From Streptomyces erythrochromogenes (GTDB lineage Bacteria > Actinomycetota > Actinomycetes > Streptomycetales > Streptomycetaceae), in the NCBI RefSeq assembly GCF_036170895.1, contig NZ_CP108036.1:7599501-7663500 (forward strand): a stretch of 64,000 bases of DNA. The letters run 5' to 3'. Shown here piece by piece: positions 8,410-15,534 of the stretch (its first letter is position 1; the number at the start of each line of letters is the position of its first letter). The position numbers and the translations under genes are program-made. The notes below the pieces were generated by a model. The model worked only from the letters and a program-made list of their open reading frames with translations. It ran no database searches and was not told the DNA's origin.

Positions 8410-9338
8410 CCGGCGTCACCCGCCGCGGCGGGGACCTGCGCGGCGGCGGGGACCTGCGCCGCGGCCTGGGCCGGTATCGACAGGGGCAGCGTGTACGGCA
8501 GCGTCGCGGGCGCCGCCGGCGCCGGGCCGCCGGCCCGCGCCAGGTGCAGTACCGCGCGGGCCACCCGCGCCGCCGCGTCCGGCACCTGCCGGAAGCTCGG
8601 GAAGTCGTTGACGTCGACGACCACCGGCCCGTCGGGGCCCAGCAGCACGTCCACCCCGTACAGGTCGAGTCCGTAGACCGACCCCACCTGGGCGGCGATC
8701 GCCGCCACTTCCGCCGACAGCGGCACCCGGCGCTCGCGCACCGAGGGGTCGGGGTGCAGCGGGGAACAGCGCTCGGTCGCGAACAGCTCCCCGCCGACCG
8801 CGTACACCTTGATGTCCGTACCCGAGTTGGGCACGTACGGCTGGGCGATGAGCATGCCCTCGCCCGCGAGCGCGGGCAGCAGCGCCTCCAGCCGCTCGGG
8901 CGAGGGCACCAGGTGCACGGCCCGACCGGAGCTGCCGTCGGCGGGTTTGACCACGAGCGGGTACTCGGCCGCCGGTATCTCCCCGAGCAACTCGGGGCGG
9001 GCGACGGCGTACGTGGGCGGCAGCGGGAGTCCGCGGCCGCGCCCGATGGCGGCGGCGAGCGCCTTGTCGCGTACGCCGCGGATGGACCGGGCGTCGTTGA
9101 CGGTGGTCAGCCCGGCCGCGGCGGCGGCTTCGAGGAGGGTCAGTCCCGGGCCGCCCGATACCGTCTTGAGGACCCAGGCGTCGTGGGCGCCCGCGTCCAC
9201 CGCCTCTGTCATGCGCAGCAGCGAGCCGCCCGGCCGCACGACGTCCACGCGGTGCCCCCACGCGGTCAGCTGTCCGATCACCTCGTTCGGCATACCGTCG
9301 TGACGGTAGTGCTCCTCCACCAGGAAGCAGAGCCTCAT
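8406..9338 (-). CDS. ATP-grasp enzyme, RimK/ITPK-like (first of a tandem pair)
   Basis: A 310-residue paralogue of the next gene. It shows LVVKPADGSSGRAV (ATP lysine and glycine-rich loop), IAQPYVPNSGTDIKVYAVG, and YGVDVL...VDVNDFPSF (metal ligands). About 40 residues of Ala/Pro-rich repeats follow the catalytic domain, with AQVPAA repeated near the C-terminus. It is the first gene of a minus-strand unit with the second ATP-grasp gene and a DMT transporter, and is transcribed away from the unknown gene at 9540. Glutamate-ligase-like or sugar-phosphate-kinase-like chemistry fits the motifs; substrate unknown. Confidence 0.8.
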   Translation of the reverse strand: MRLCFLVEEHYRHDGMPNEVIGQLTAWGHRVDVVRPGGSLLRMTEAVDAGAHDAWVLKTVSGGPGLTLLEAAAAAGLTTVNDARSIRGVRDKALAAAIGRGRGLPLPPTYAVARPELLGEIPAAEYPLVVKPADGSSGRAVHLVPSPERLEALLPALAGEGMLIAQPYVPNSGTDIKVYAVGGELFATERCSPLHPDPSVRERRVPLSAEVAAIAAQVGSVYGLDLYGVDVLLGPDGPVVVDVNDFPSFRQVPDAAARVARAVLHLARAGGPAPAAPATLPYTLPLSIPAQAAAQVPAAAQVPAAAGDAG

Positions 9339-9503
9339 CGACCTTCCCCAAATTCCCGGACGTCCGCCGAATCCGCCCGGCGAGTTGTGACGTCACAGGA
9401 TGTCATGGACCGCAATGTGACGATCGGTCCACCTGTGGGCCTCCCGCTCGGGCGAGCCCGAGCACGCCGCCTCCCGGGCCGGGCGCAGGTGCCGGAAATC
9501 CGG

Positions 9504-9540
9504 GTGAATGATCGGACAAGCGGCTGCTAGGTTGATCACG
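9504..9540 (+). promoter_or_regulatory. Candidate promoter giving a leaderless transcript
   Basis: TAGGTT at 9528-9533 fits the TAnnnT -10 pattern. GTGAAT at 9504-9509 is a weak -35-like element 18 bases upstream. The GTG start of the next gene begins seven bases after the -10, so transcription would start at or next to the start codon, and no ribosome site is present. Leaderless genes are common in Streptomyces. Confidence 0.5.
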
Positions 9541-10271
9541 TGCCGAAGCTGAATCAGATCATCGCAGTCGAAAAGGGCGTCAAGTCCAAGTCCTTCCAGG
9601 AGCTCACCCAGGCTCACCACGACGTGCAGAAGCCCGCCCTGCTGGCCGGCATCTCGCGTACGTACCAGCCCAAGGACGAGGAGGGCGAGCAGCTGCCGCC
9701 CGAGTCCACCCGGGTGCAGGTCAAGGCGGAGGACGTGCTGCGCGCGACGGCCGGGACGCTCACGCGGCTCTTCGACGTGACGGCCACCAAGGACTGGGCG
9801 AACCGCAGCGCGGCCGCGGACGTGGTCGTCGACGGCAACGTCCTGCTTGCCCAGGTGCCCGTCCCGTACCTGCTCTTCCTGGAGAAGCAGCTCACGGACC
9901 TGCACACCTTCGTGCGGAAGCTGCCGGTGCTGGACGCCTCCGAATCCTGGAACCTGGACCCGTCCACCGACTCTTGGAAGACGGACCCGGTGCGCACGAT
10001 CCGCACCAAGAAGGTGCCGCGCAACCACGTCAAGGCCGAGGCCACCGAGAAGCACCCGGCCCAGGTCGAGGTGTACTACGAGGACGTGCCGGTCGGGTAC
10101 TGGACGACCGTGAAGTTCTCCGGCGCGCTGCCCGCACGGCGGGTCAACGAGCTGCTCGACCGCGTCGAGAAGCTCCAGCAGGCCGTCAAGTACGCCCGCG
10201 AGGAGGCCAACAGCGCCGAGGTCACCGACCAGAGGGTCGGGGACGCGGTGTTCGGCTACCTGTTCAGGTAG
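9540..10271 (+). CDS. Conserved-looking protein of unknown function beside the tRNA-like RNAs
   Basis: A 243-residue soluble, charged protein with no signal peptide or membrane segment. The N-terminus (KLNQIIAVEKGVKSKSFQEL) is helical and basic. The middle contains VPVPYLLFLEKQLTDLHTFV and a basic RTIRTKKVPRNHVK stretch. A C-terminal helix (RRVNELLDRVEKLQQAVKYA) could be a coiled coil. I do not recognise catalytic motifs. It is read leaderless from a GTG and ends 12 bases before a hairpin and two tandem permuted tRNA-like RNAs in the same direction. It may be co-transcribed with them and could bind them; that is inference. It is not a TROVE/Ro60 protein. Confidence 0.75.
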   Translation: MPKLNQIIAVEKGVKSKSFQELTQAHHDVQKPALLAGISRTYQPKDEEGEQLPPESTRVQVKAEDVLRATAGTLTRLFDVTATKDWANRSAAADVVVDGNVLLAQVPVPYLLFLEKQLTDLHTFVRKLPVLDASESWNLDPSTDSWKTDPVRTIRTKKVPRNHVKAEATEKHPAQVEVYYEDVPVGYWTTVKFSGALPARRVNELLDRVEKLQQAVKYAREEANSAEVTDQRVGDAVFGYLFR

Positions 10272-10282
10272 CCCACGAAACC

Positions 10283-10304
10283 CCTCCCGTATGTCTGCGG
10301 GAGG
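10283..10304 (+). terminator. Hairpin after the unknown gene, possible attenuator
   Basis: Arms CCTCCCG and CGGGAGG (7 bp, loop of eight) lie 12 bases after the stop codon at 10269-10271. There is no T-tract. It may end or attenuate the mRNA, or act as the 5' boundary of the downstream RNAs. A second hairpin, TGCGC-GAGA-GCGCA at 10305-10318 with a GNRA tetraloop, follows directly. Confidence 0.45.
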
Positions 10305-10436
10305 TGCGCGAGAGCGCAAGCTGAAACTGATGTTGAAGCTGAACAGGGGTGTCAGTTGGGGGTTCGAATCCCTCCCCCGGCATTTCGTGCCGGGGTGGCC
10401 CAAGCCGGTAGAGGCGGCCCCGTTAATCTCAGATTC
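10305..10436 (+). ncRNA. Permuted tRNA-like RNA A (bacterial Y RNA/YrlA-like)
   Basis: Elements of a tRNA occur in circularly permuted order. First comes an anticodon-stem 3' strand GGGGT (10346-10350), then a 7-nt variable loop, and a T-arm GGGGG-TTCGAAT-CCCTC (10358-10374). The 3' acceptor strand CCCCGGC with discriminator A (10375-10382) follows. A six-base linker leads to the 5' acceptor strand GCCGGGG (10389-10395), a D-arm GCC...GGTAGA...GGC (10398-10415) and GCCCC (10417-10421). Acceptor pairing is 7/7; anticodon-stem pairing is four GC plus one GU. Outside it, GAAACTGAT (10323-10331) can pair with 10426-10436, extending the stem as in Y RNAs. No CCA is encoded. Exact ends are unknown. 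Confidence 0.72.
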
Positions 10437-10468
10437 TCGCTCCAGTCTCAGTATTCGCCGCCGAACAC

Positions 10469-10580
10469 CGGATCGACCGAGCGTGGACGACCATCGACGG
10501 ACGGGGGTTCAAGTCCCTCCTGCGCCTCTTCCATGGCGCGGTAGTTCAAAGGTAGAACACGTCGATCTCAGAATGATCCG
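10469..10580 (+). ncRNA. Permuted tRNA-like RNA B (bacterial Y RNA/YrlA-like)
   Basis: Same permuted layout as RNA A. The stem 5' strand is ATCGACG (10493-10499), followed by the T-arm GGGGG-TTCAAGT-CCCTC (10503-10519) and the 3' acceptor CTGCGCC plus T (10520-10527). After a seven-base linker come the 5' acceptor GGCGCGG (10535-10541), a four-pair D-arm GTTC-AAAGGTA-GAAC (10544-10558) and the stem 3' strand CGTCGAT (10560-10566). Acceptor pairs are 7/7 with one GU; the central stem has seven Watson-Crick pairs. After an internal loop, CGGATC (10469-10474) pairs with GATCCG (10575-10580). ATCTCAGA at 10565-10572 is also present in RNA A at 10426-10433. Ends and expression are unknown. Confidence 0.7.
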
Positions 10581-10622
10581 CGACTCTTAAACGTGCCGGT
10601 GTGCGCAATTGGGTGGCAAACA

Positions 10623-10655
10623 GGAGCCCGGGAGCTGGATATGCTCCCGGGCTCC
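10623..10655. terminator. Strong hairpin after the tRNA-like RNAs
   Basis: A perfect 13-base inverted repeat (GGAGCCCGGGAGC and its complement) around a seven-base loop, with no T-tract. It lies between the RNA locus and the convergent anti-sigma gene ending at 10689 and probably terminates both transcripts. Confidence 0.75.
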
Positions 10656-10688
10656 GTCACGTTCGCCCCACGGTCACGCGGTCACGCG

Positions 10689-11414
10689 TCACACGGGGAC
10701 GGACACGAAGGTCCTGCCGGCCTCGTTCTCGACCAGGACGGCCTTGACGTCCGCCCGGTCGACGGCCGCCGAACCGTCCAGCCCGGCGCCCTTGGCCTCG
10801 CCGTTCTCCTGGCTTCCCACGACCCAGCTGCCCGCGGTGGTGCGCTTGCCGTCCTTGGACACCACGATCAGCCGGCAGCGCTCGCCCGGCGGCACTCCCG
10901 TGACCGCCGCCCGCAACCGCACCCACTTGGTGGCCGGCGTCATCTGTACGGTCATCCGCGCACCCGTGCCCGCGTCGGTCGCGGAGTGCAGCGTGGTCCC
11001 CTTGGGCGGGGGAGAGGGGTCCGCCGAAGCGGTCGGCGACGGGGGCACGGGCAGCGCGATCGCGCCCTGATCGCTTCCACCCAACTGCGTACCGGCCCAG
11101 AACACGGCGGCCAGCGAAGCCGCCACCGCCAGTCCCGTGAACGCCGCGCGACGGCGTGCCGCACCGGCCCGCTCGCCCCGCATCTGCCGCAGGGTGCGCT
11201 GGAGCAGCAGGTCACCGCCCTGCGGCGGTCCGTCGAGGAACGCCTCCTCGGGCACCTCGCCCAGTGCCGCCTCCATCTCGCGCAACGCGGCCACCTCCTC
11301 CCGGCACTGCACGCATCCGCTCATGTGTCCCTCGACCCGGCGGGCCTCCTCGTCGTCCAGGACGCCGAGCACGTACGGGCCGAGCAGTTCCTCCTCGTGC
11401 CGCTGCCGGTTCAT
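10689..11414 (-). CDS. Zinc-binding anti-sigma factor (RskA-like)
   Basis: A 241-residue membrane protein. The cytoplasmic N-terminal ZAS domain has the HxxxCxxC motif (His30, Cys34, Cys37 in HMSGCVQC). One membrane segment lies near residues 90-108 (FTGLAVAASLAAVFWAG), and the outer C-terminal domain resembles RskA-type sensors. It should bind the ECF sigma factor encoded just upstream and release it on an extracytoplasmic signal. Its ATG overlaps the sigma stop (ATGA), the usual coupling for such pairs. The signal is not evident from sequence. Confidence 0.9.
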   Translation of the reverse strand: MNRQRHEEELLGPYVLGVLDDEEARRVEGHMSGCVQCREEVAALREMEAALGEVPEEAFLDGPPQGGDLLLQRTLRQMRGERAGAARRRAAFTGLAVAASLAAVFWAGTQLGGSDQGAIALPVPPSPTASADPSPPPKGTTLHSATDAGTGARMTVQMTPATKWVRLRAAVTGVPPGERCRLIVVSKDGKRTTAGSWVVGSQENGEAKGAGLDGSAAVDRADVKAVLVENEAGRTFVSVPV

Positions 11415-12022
11415 GCCACCACCTCACGCAGTCCGGCCGGCTGCTGGGGCGGCCTGCCCGATCTTTTTCCGTCTCTTGTGCCGTTCTCCCGGAAGCCGTC
11501 GTCCCTGAAGACGTCGCGCAGGGCCTTGAGCGCGTAGTGCGAACGCGACTTGACCGTACCCGCCGGGATGCCGAGGGTGTCGGCGGCCTCCGCCACGCTC
11601 AGCTGGCGGTAGTACAACTCCTTCAACACGTCCCGGTGTTCCGGGGACAACCGGTCGAGGGCTCCCAGCACGGTCATGCTGTCCACCACGGAGTCGGCGT
11701 GGTCCGCCTCCACCGGGGGAGCGGCGGCCGAACCGGAGACCTCCGGCGGCCGGGCCGCCCTGGCCCGGTACCGGTCGGTGATGATGTTGCGGGCCACGGT
11801 GAGCAGCCAGCCGCGCACCGAGCCCTTTCCGTTGACCAGGACCTCGGAGTGCCGCCAGGCACGTATGAGGGTCTCCTGCACGACGTCCTCGGCGGAGGCC
11901 CGGTCCCCGGTCAGCCGGGTGGCGTACGCGAGCAGGGCGTGACCGTGCTCCTCGTACACCGACTTGATCAGTGCCTCATCGGTCGAGCCCCGCCGAGTTC
12001 GGGGCCACAGTGGTCCGGCCAT
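11411..12022 (-). CDS. ECF-family RNA polymerase sigma factor
   Basis: A 203-residue sigma factor. Region 2 includes YATRLTGDRASAEDVVQETL and AWRH for core binding and -10 recognition. Region 4 has LSPEHRDVLKELYYRQLSVAEAADTLGIPAGTVKSR with its helix-turn-helix. The ATG at 12022 follows GGAGAGGGTGAG; the open frame upstream to 12091 lacks support. It is coupled to its RskA-like anti-sigma factor. A near-perfect CRP-type palindrome lies about 70 bases upstream. Regulon unknown. Confidence 0.92.
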   Translation of the reverse strand: MAGPLWPRTRRGSTDEALIKSVYEEHGHALLAYATRLTGDRASAEDVVQETLIRAWRHSEVLVNGKGSVRGWLLTVARNIITDRYRARAARPPEVSGSAAAPPVEADHADSVVDSMTVLGALDRLSPEHRDVLKELYYRQLSVAEAADTLGIPAGTVKSRSHYALKALRDVFRDDGFRENGTRDGKRSGRPPQQPAGLREVVA

Positions 12023-12090
12023 CTCACCCTCTCCGTCTTCCTCGCTTGCGTGGTGCGGTCGGAACACGCCGGCGGGGCCGATACGGTTCA

Positions 12091-12106
12091 TGTGACCTGC
12101 GTCACT
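12091..12106. promoter_or_regulatory. Candidate Crp-type operator upstream of the ECF sigma gene
   Basis: TGTGA-CCTGCG-TCACT matches nine of ten fixed positions of the CRP consensus TGTGA-N6-TCACA. It lies 69 bases upstream of the sigma start and 16 bases past the stop of the DUF1996 gene. Streptomyces Crp recognises GTG-rich palindromes of this spacing. Function is inferred. Confidence 0.5.
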
Positions 12107-12121
12107 CGAAGGTTCGGATGT

Positions 12122-13129
12122 TCAAGTCCGGCAGGAGCGGCCCTCGTTGAGGCAGTCGACGACAGCGGCCATCTGCGGATCGGTCATCGCGTTCACGAAC
12201 ATCGCGTGGTCCGTCCTGGGGCTGTGCCGTTGCTCGGGAAAGGAGTCGATCGCCACGGGCACCCCCTCGGGGACCTCGTAGGCGAGGGAGAGGCGCAGTT
12301 CGGGCACGGGGAAGGTGTCGGTGGGGCAGACTCCGTTGCCCCCGGGGAACAGCAGGTGCGAGCGGTGCCCGGCGCTCGCGGTGTCGAGGCCGTTCCAGCA
12401 GCTCGGGAAGATCAGGGTGCGGGTGACGCGGTCGCCCTCGGGACAGCGCGGGTAGAGGGTGGTGGAGCGGTCCGGGGAGCCGGAACACCCCCAGCGGGCC
12501 CGGACATGGGCGTCGCTGCCCGCCGTGCGGGCGACCGCGTCGCCCGTCATCGCGCGCAGGAAGGGCGGCATCGCCACGACCTTGCTGACCGGATTGCCCC
12601 GGAACTCGACCCGCACCGAGGTCTCGGGCACGATCGCGCCGGCGTTCCCGTGCCCCGCGGACGTCTCGTGGGGGTGTGTGCCCGGCCGGTCCAGGCGGCG
12701 CAGGACGGGCCAGTAGTACGTCGACCGGTCGCCGCCCGCGCAGCTCGTGGCGGCGGCAGCAAGCGAGTCGTCGGTCGACATGGCGTCCGTGGACAGGTTG
12801 CCCACGTAGGAGTGCGTGTGGTGGGCGCCGGCCCGCAGGCCGGGCGAGACCACCAGGTTGTCCTCGTTGTAGTGCCTCTGCTCGTTGCGGCCGCAGTCCA
12901 CCGCCACCGACCCCGGCGAGCCGTCGCTCCGATCGGCGGGCGTGGCTGGAGGGACGGCCGGGGCCGGTGGAACGTCACGTATGTCCACATAGTCGGACGG
13001 TGCCGGGGCGCCGGCCGCCACGCCCGCGTGCGGACCGGCCGCGCGCGTGGCGCCCAGCACCGCGGCGGTCAGCCCACCCCCCAGGACCAGGCAGATGACG
13101 AGAGTGAGCAGTCGGCGTTCTTTCCCCAT
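12122..13129 (-). CDS. Secreted or membrane-anchored DUF1996 protein
   Basis: A 335-residue protein with an N-terminal hydrophobic segment (LLTLVICLVLGGGLTAAVLG, residues 6-25) that may be a signal peptide or anchor. A Pro/Ala linker follows, then a DUF1996-type domain with CGRNEQRHYNEDNLVVSPG, HHTHSYVGN, FPSCWNG and a Cys-containing C-terminus. The family is found in actinobacteria and fungi; its biochemical role is unknown. The ATG at 13129 is chosen because the signal-like segment starts there; the ribosome site is weak. It stands upstream of the ECF sigma pair on the same strand, about 100 bases away. Confidence 0.78.
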   Translation of the reverse strand: MGKERRLLTLVICLVLGGGLTAAVLGATRAAGPHAGVAAGAPAPSDYVDIRDVPPAPAVPPATPADRSDGSPGSVAVDCGRNEQRHYNEDNLVVSPGLRAGAHHTHSYVGNLSTDAMSTDDSLAAAATSCAGGDRSTYYWPVLRRLDRPGTHPHETSAGHGNAGAIVPETSVRVEFRGNPVSKVVAMPPFLRAMTGDAVARTAGSDAHVRARWGCSGSPDRSTTLYPRCPEGDRVTRTLIFPSCWNGLDTASAGHRSHLLFPGGNGVCPTDTFPVPELRLSLAYEVPEGVPVAIDSFPEQRHSPRTDHAMFVNAMTDPQMAAVVDCLNEGRSCRT

Positions 13130-13247
13130 GGCGGTCACGGTTACCGGTGGCGACCCCGTCGTCAACCTGGCATCCGTATGACGGTCGCCGCACCGCGTTC
13201 GTGCGTTCCGACGGGGGCCGTCCCGTGACGTGTGGCGGTTCGCCCCG

Positions 13248-14417
13248 TCAGTCCCGGACGGGGGCCCGCAGGATCCGGGCGACGACCTTCCCGGCCTCCC
13301 GCGGGTGCTCCTCCAGCCACGTGCCGAGGTGCTCCCGGACGGCTTCGGCGACACAGGCGCGCACGGCCACGTTGCCCAGACTCCGGCGGGTGCAGTCGAT
13401 GAGTTCGGGATGGTCCAGCTTGACCGACACGACCGCCGTGAGGTCCGCTCCGACGCGGTCCGCGCGGACCTCGGGGTCGGCGGCCGTCAGCAGCCCCTGC
13501 GCCCGCGCGTACGCGTCGACTGCGGCCGCAACGCCCTCCCGCAGCCCCGTCTCATGGGTGCCGCCGTTGAGGGTGGCCATGCTGTTGACGAATCCCCGGA
13601 CCCGTTCCTCATGGGTGCCGGACCAGGACAGGGCCACCTCCATGTTCCCCGCCATCCGCGGATCCTCCCGTTCGAAGGCGATGACGTCCGCGCCGAGGTG
13701 TTCGCCCGCCTGGGCGTCGAGGAGGGCGACGAACTCCCCCACCCCGCCGAGGAACCGCAGCCGCGCCCGCTGGGGACCGTCCGGGGAGCGCTCGTCGGTC
13801 AGTACGAGGTCCAGGCCGGGGTTGAGGAAGGCCAGCTCCGTCAGGCGGGCCGCGAGCGCGGCGAACGAGCACTCGACGGTCTCGAAGATCGCGGCGTCGG
13901 GCCGGAACGTGAGCGTGGTACCGCTTTCGGCCGCCGGCCCCGCGTCGGTGGGCGGGCAGAGCGCGACGCCCCGCGCGAACTCCTGGACCCGGCGCACCCC
14001 CTCGCGCCGCACCTCGGCCGTCAGCCGGCTCGACAGGGCGTTGGTGACGCTGGGCGCGGCGGCCCAGGGACCCATGAACACGGTACGGCGGCCGTGGCGT
14101 TCCTGTGCTCCTGCGAACAGTTGGGTCAACTGCGTTTCCAGACCGGGACGGCCGGTGTCCGCGCAGTCCTCGAAGGGCATGCCGGGCCCGTCGTCCGTCA
14201 CCCGCACGCCTGCGTCGGGCGTGAGGGTGACCTCGACCCGGCCGCCGCGGCCGGACAGGCTCGCGTTCACCGCCCGGCCCACCTCGTCGAGGAGCATGTG
14301 GTGCAGGCCGCGGAGGCCGGTCGAGCCGACGTACATTCCGGCCCGTTTCCGGACGGCTTCCCGTCCCTCCAGCACCGTGATCCGTGCCGCGTCGTACCCG
14401 GTCGATTCCGCACTCAT
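13248..14417 (-). CDS. GyrB-like protein without TOPRIM and with a degenerate ATPase site
   Basis: A 389-residue protein aligning with the ATPase and transducer domains of GyrB: VLEGREAVRKRAGMYVGST, GLHHMLLDEV, VRVTDDGPGMP and VTNALSSRL are recognisable. It stops before the TOPRIM and C-terminal domains of a 650-800 residue GyrB. The GHKL residues are altered. The usual EVVDNSVDEA helix reads DEVGRAVNAS, losing the metal-binding Asn and moving the acid. The ATP-lid GxHGVGxS motif is replaced by GPWAAAPS. It is probably not a normal ATPase and could be a regulator or inhibitor. GGAGGGGG precedes the ATG. Transcribed alone. Confidence 0.8.
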   Translation of the reverse strand: MSAESTGYDAARITVLEGREAVRKRAGMYVGSTGLRGLHHMLLDEVGRAVNASLSGRGGRVEVTLTPDAGVRVTDDGPGMPFEDCADTGRPGLETQLTQLFAGAQERHGRRTVFMGPWAAAPSVTNALSSRLTAEVRREGVRRVQEFARGVALCPPTDAGPAAESGTTLTFRPDAAIFETVECSFAALAARLTELAFLNPGLDLVLTDERSPDGPQRARLRFLGGVGEFVALLDAQAGEHLGADVIAFEREDPRMAGNMEVALSWSGTHEERVRGFVNSMATLNGGTHETGLREGVAAAVDAYARAQGLLTAADPEVRADRVGADLTAVVSVKLDHPELIDCTRRSLGNVAVRACVAEAVREHLGTWLEEHPREAGKVVARILRAPVRD

Positions 14418-14772
14418 GAGGTCCCCCTCCGATGGTGTCCGACAGACCTCGCCAGGCTAGGCGAATAGCGGGAAAACGGCAGGTCAGGGTGGGTTTGTCG
14501 AGGGCTTGGTCGGGCGGGGGCGGGGCTGCCCGGCACCGGTCGGCCGCAGGGGTGCCGACCGCGGCCGAATCGCGGCCGCGGGCCCGCCGAGGCCGCGTAC
14601 GCCCCCTTTCCGGGCGGCTCCCAAGTGCCCGATTCCAAGGGATCGCGCCACCGGCCCGCCGGGCGGCGGCGACCGCCGTGGAGGAGCGTCCGGGCCAACC
14701 GTCCCCGAGGCGGCCGGGGGTTGTCCGTGGAGCCGCTTGTCCGGCCGCACGGCGACCGGACACAGTGGGCGC
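14418..14772. other. Divergent intergenic region without recognisable gene
   Basis: About 355 bases between the starts of the GyrB-like and DUF1838 genes. It should hold both promoters. I see the ribosome site of the minus-strand gene at its left edge and otherwise only GC-rich sequence; no confident operator, RNA or small gene. Confidence 0.5.
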
Positions 14773-15534
14773 ATGACGCCAGCCGCGACACCTGCCGAGC
14801 TCCTGCACGCATTCGCCCGCACCCGCGCCCGACTCGACGGCGGCGAGGTCACCTACTGGTGGACCGGCGACGTCCACTCCTGGGCACCGGGCGAGCCCTA
14901 CCGGCGGATCTTCGGCTTCGAAGGGCTCAACGTCGCGCGCCTCGTGGCGGACGAGGAGAGCGGCGGCTACCAGCTGCTGTCCAGGGAGGCCGCGTTCTAC
15001 CTGGACCCGGTGACCCGCGAGATCATGGAGACCTGGCAGGACAGGCCCGTGGTCCACGTCTGGAACGACCCGGCCAACCAGAAGTGGCGCCCCTTCCCGA
15101 TCCCCGTGACCGAGCTGGGCGACCAGATCTGCTTCAGCCTGGAGATCCCGCTCGCCTACCCCTCGCCGCTGCCGGTCGAGGAGTACCCGGACCACTCCGC
15201 CGACGACACCTACCGGGCGCTGGAACTCTTCCAGTTCTTCGCACCCGCTACCGCCCTGACGGCCGACGAGGCGAGTGTCCCGGCCACGATGTCCTGGACC
15301 CGCATGTCCCCGTGGCTTCCGTGGATGGAACAGGGCGCGCGCCCCGGCGGCCTCACCTTCCACTGCCGCGGCCGCAAGCTCGACGCCTACGCGCAGGTCC
15401 CCGAACGCACCCGCGCCTACATCGCCGACCGTCATCCCGAGTTCGCCCATGCACCGGAGAAATGGAGCGAACCGAACGAGACGAGCTGGACGTACTTCCG
15501 CAAGCGCTTCCCGCCCCACCGGGAGGAGTCCTGA
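14773..15534 (+). CDS. DUF1838 family protein
   Basis: A 253-residue soluble protein resembling the DUF1838 family: YWWTGDVHSWAPGEPYRRIF, GLNVARLV, YLDPVTREIMETW and VVHVWNDPANQKW are characteristic. No signal peptide is present. The ATG at 14773 is followed by ordinary coding sequence, but the ribosome site is weak (GTGGGC). DUF1838 proteins are often annotated as hypothetical and their reaction is unknown. The gene stands alone between a divergent and a same-strand neighbour. Confidence 0.78.
   Translation: MTPAATPAELLHAFARTRARLDGGEVTYWWTGDVHSWAPGEPYRRIFGFEGLNVARLVADEESGGYQLLSREAAFYLDPVTREIMETWQDRPVVHVWNDPANQKWRPFPIPVTELGDQICFSLEIPLAYPSPLPVEEYPDHSADDTYRALELFQFFAPATALTADEASVPATMSWTRMSPWLPWMEQGARPGGLTFHCRGRKLDAYAQVPERTRAYIADRHPEFAHAPEKWSEPNETSWTYFRKRFPPHREES

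Noticed and set aside
10321..10345. Hammerhead ribozyme suggested by GAAACTGATG
   Set aside because: The conserved CUGANGA core is incomplete and the three stems cannot be arranged around it.
10422..10428. A UAA anticodon in RNA A making it a second TTA-reading tRNA like bldA
   Set aside because: The GTTAA sequence can be read as part of an anticodon loop only if the ends are ligated. The variable loop is too short for a leucine tRNA, and a Y-RNA-type stem explains the same bases.
10388..10527. An ordinary tRNA read collinearly from GCCGGGG to the TTCAAGT arm
   Set aside because: The 5' acceptor strand GCCGGGG cannot pair with CTGCGCC, and the stretch is far longer than a tRNA. Each half pairs perfectly with the neighbouring half in permuted order instead.
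10275..10620. Permuted group I intron splitting the tRNA-like halves
   Set aside because: The segments between halves are only about 60-80 bases, too short for a group I catalytic core, and no P7-like pairing was found.
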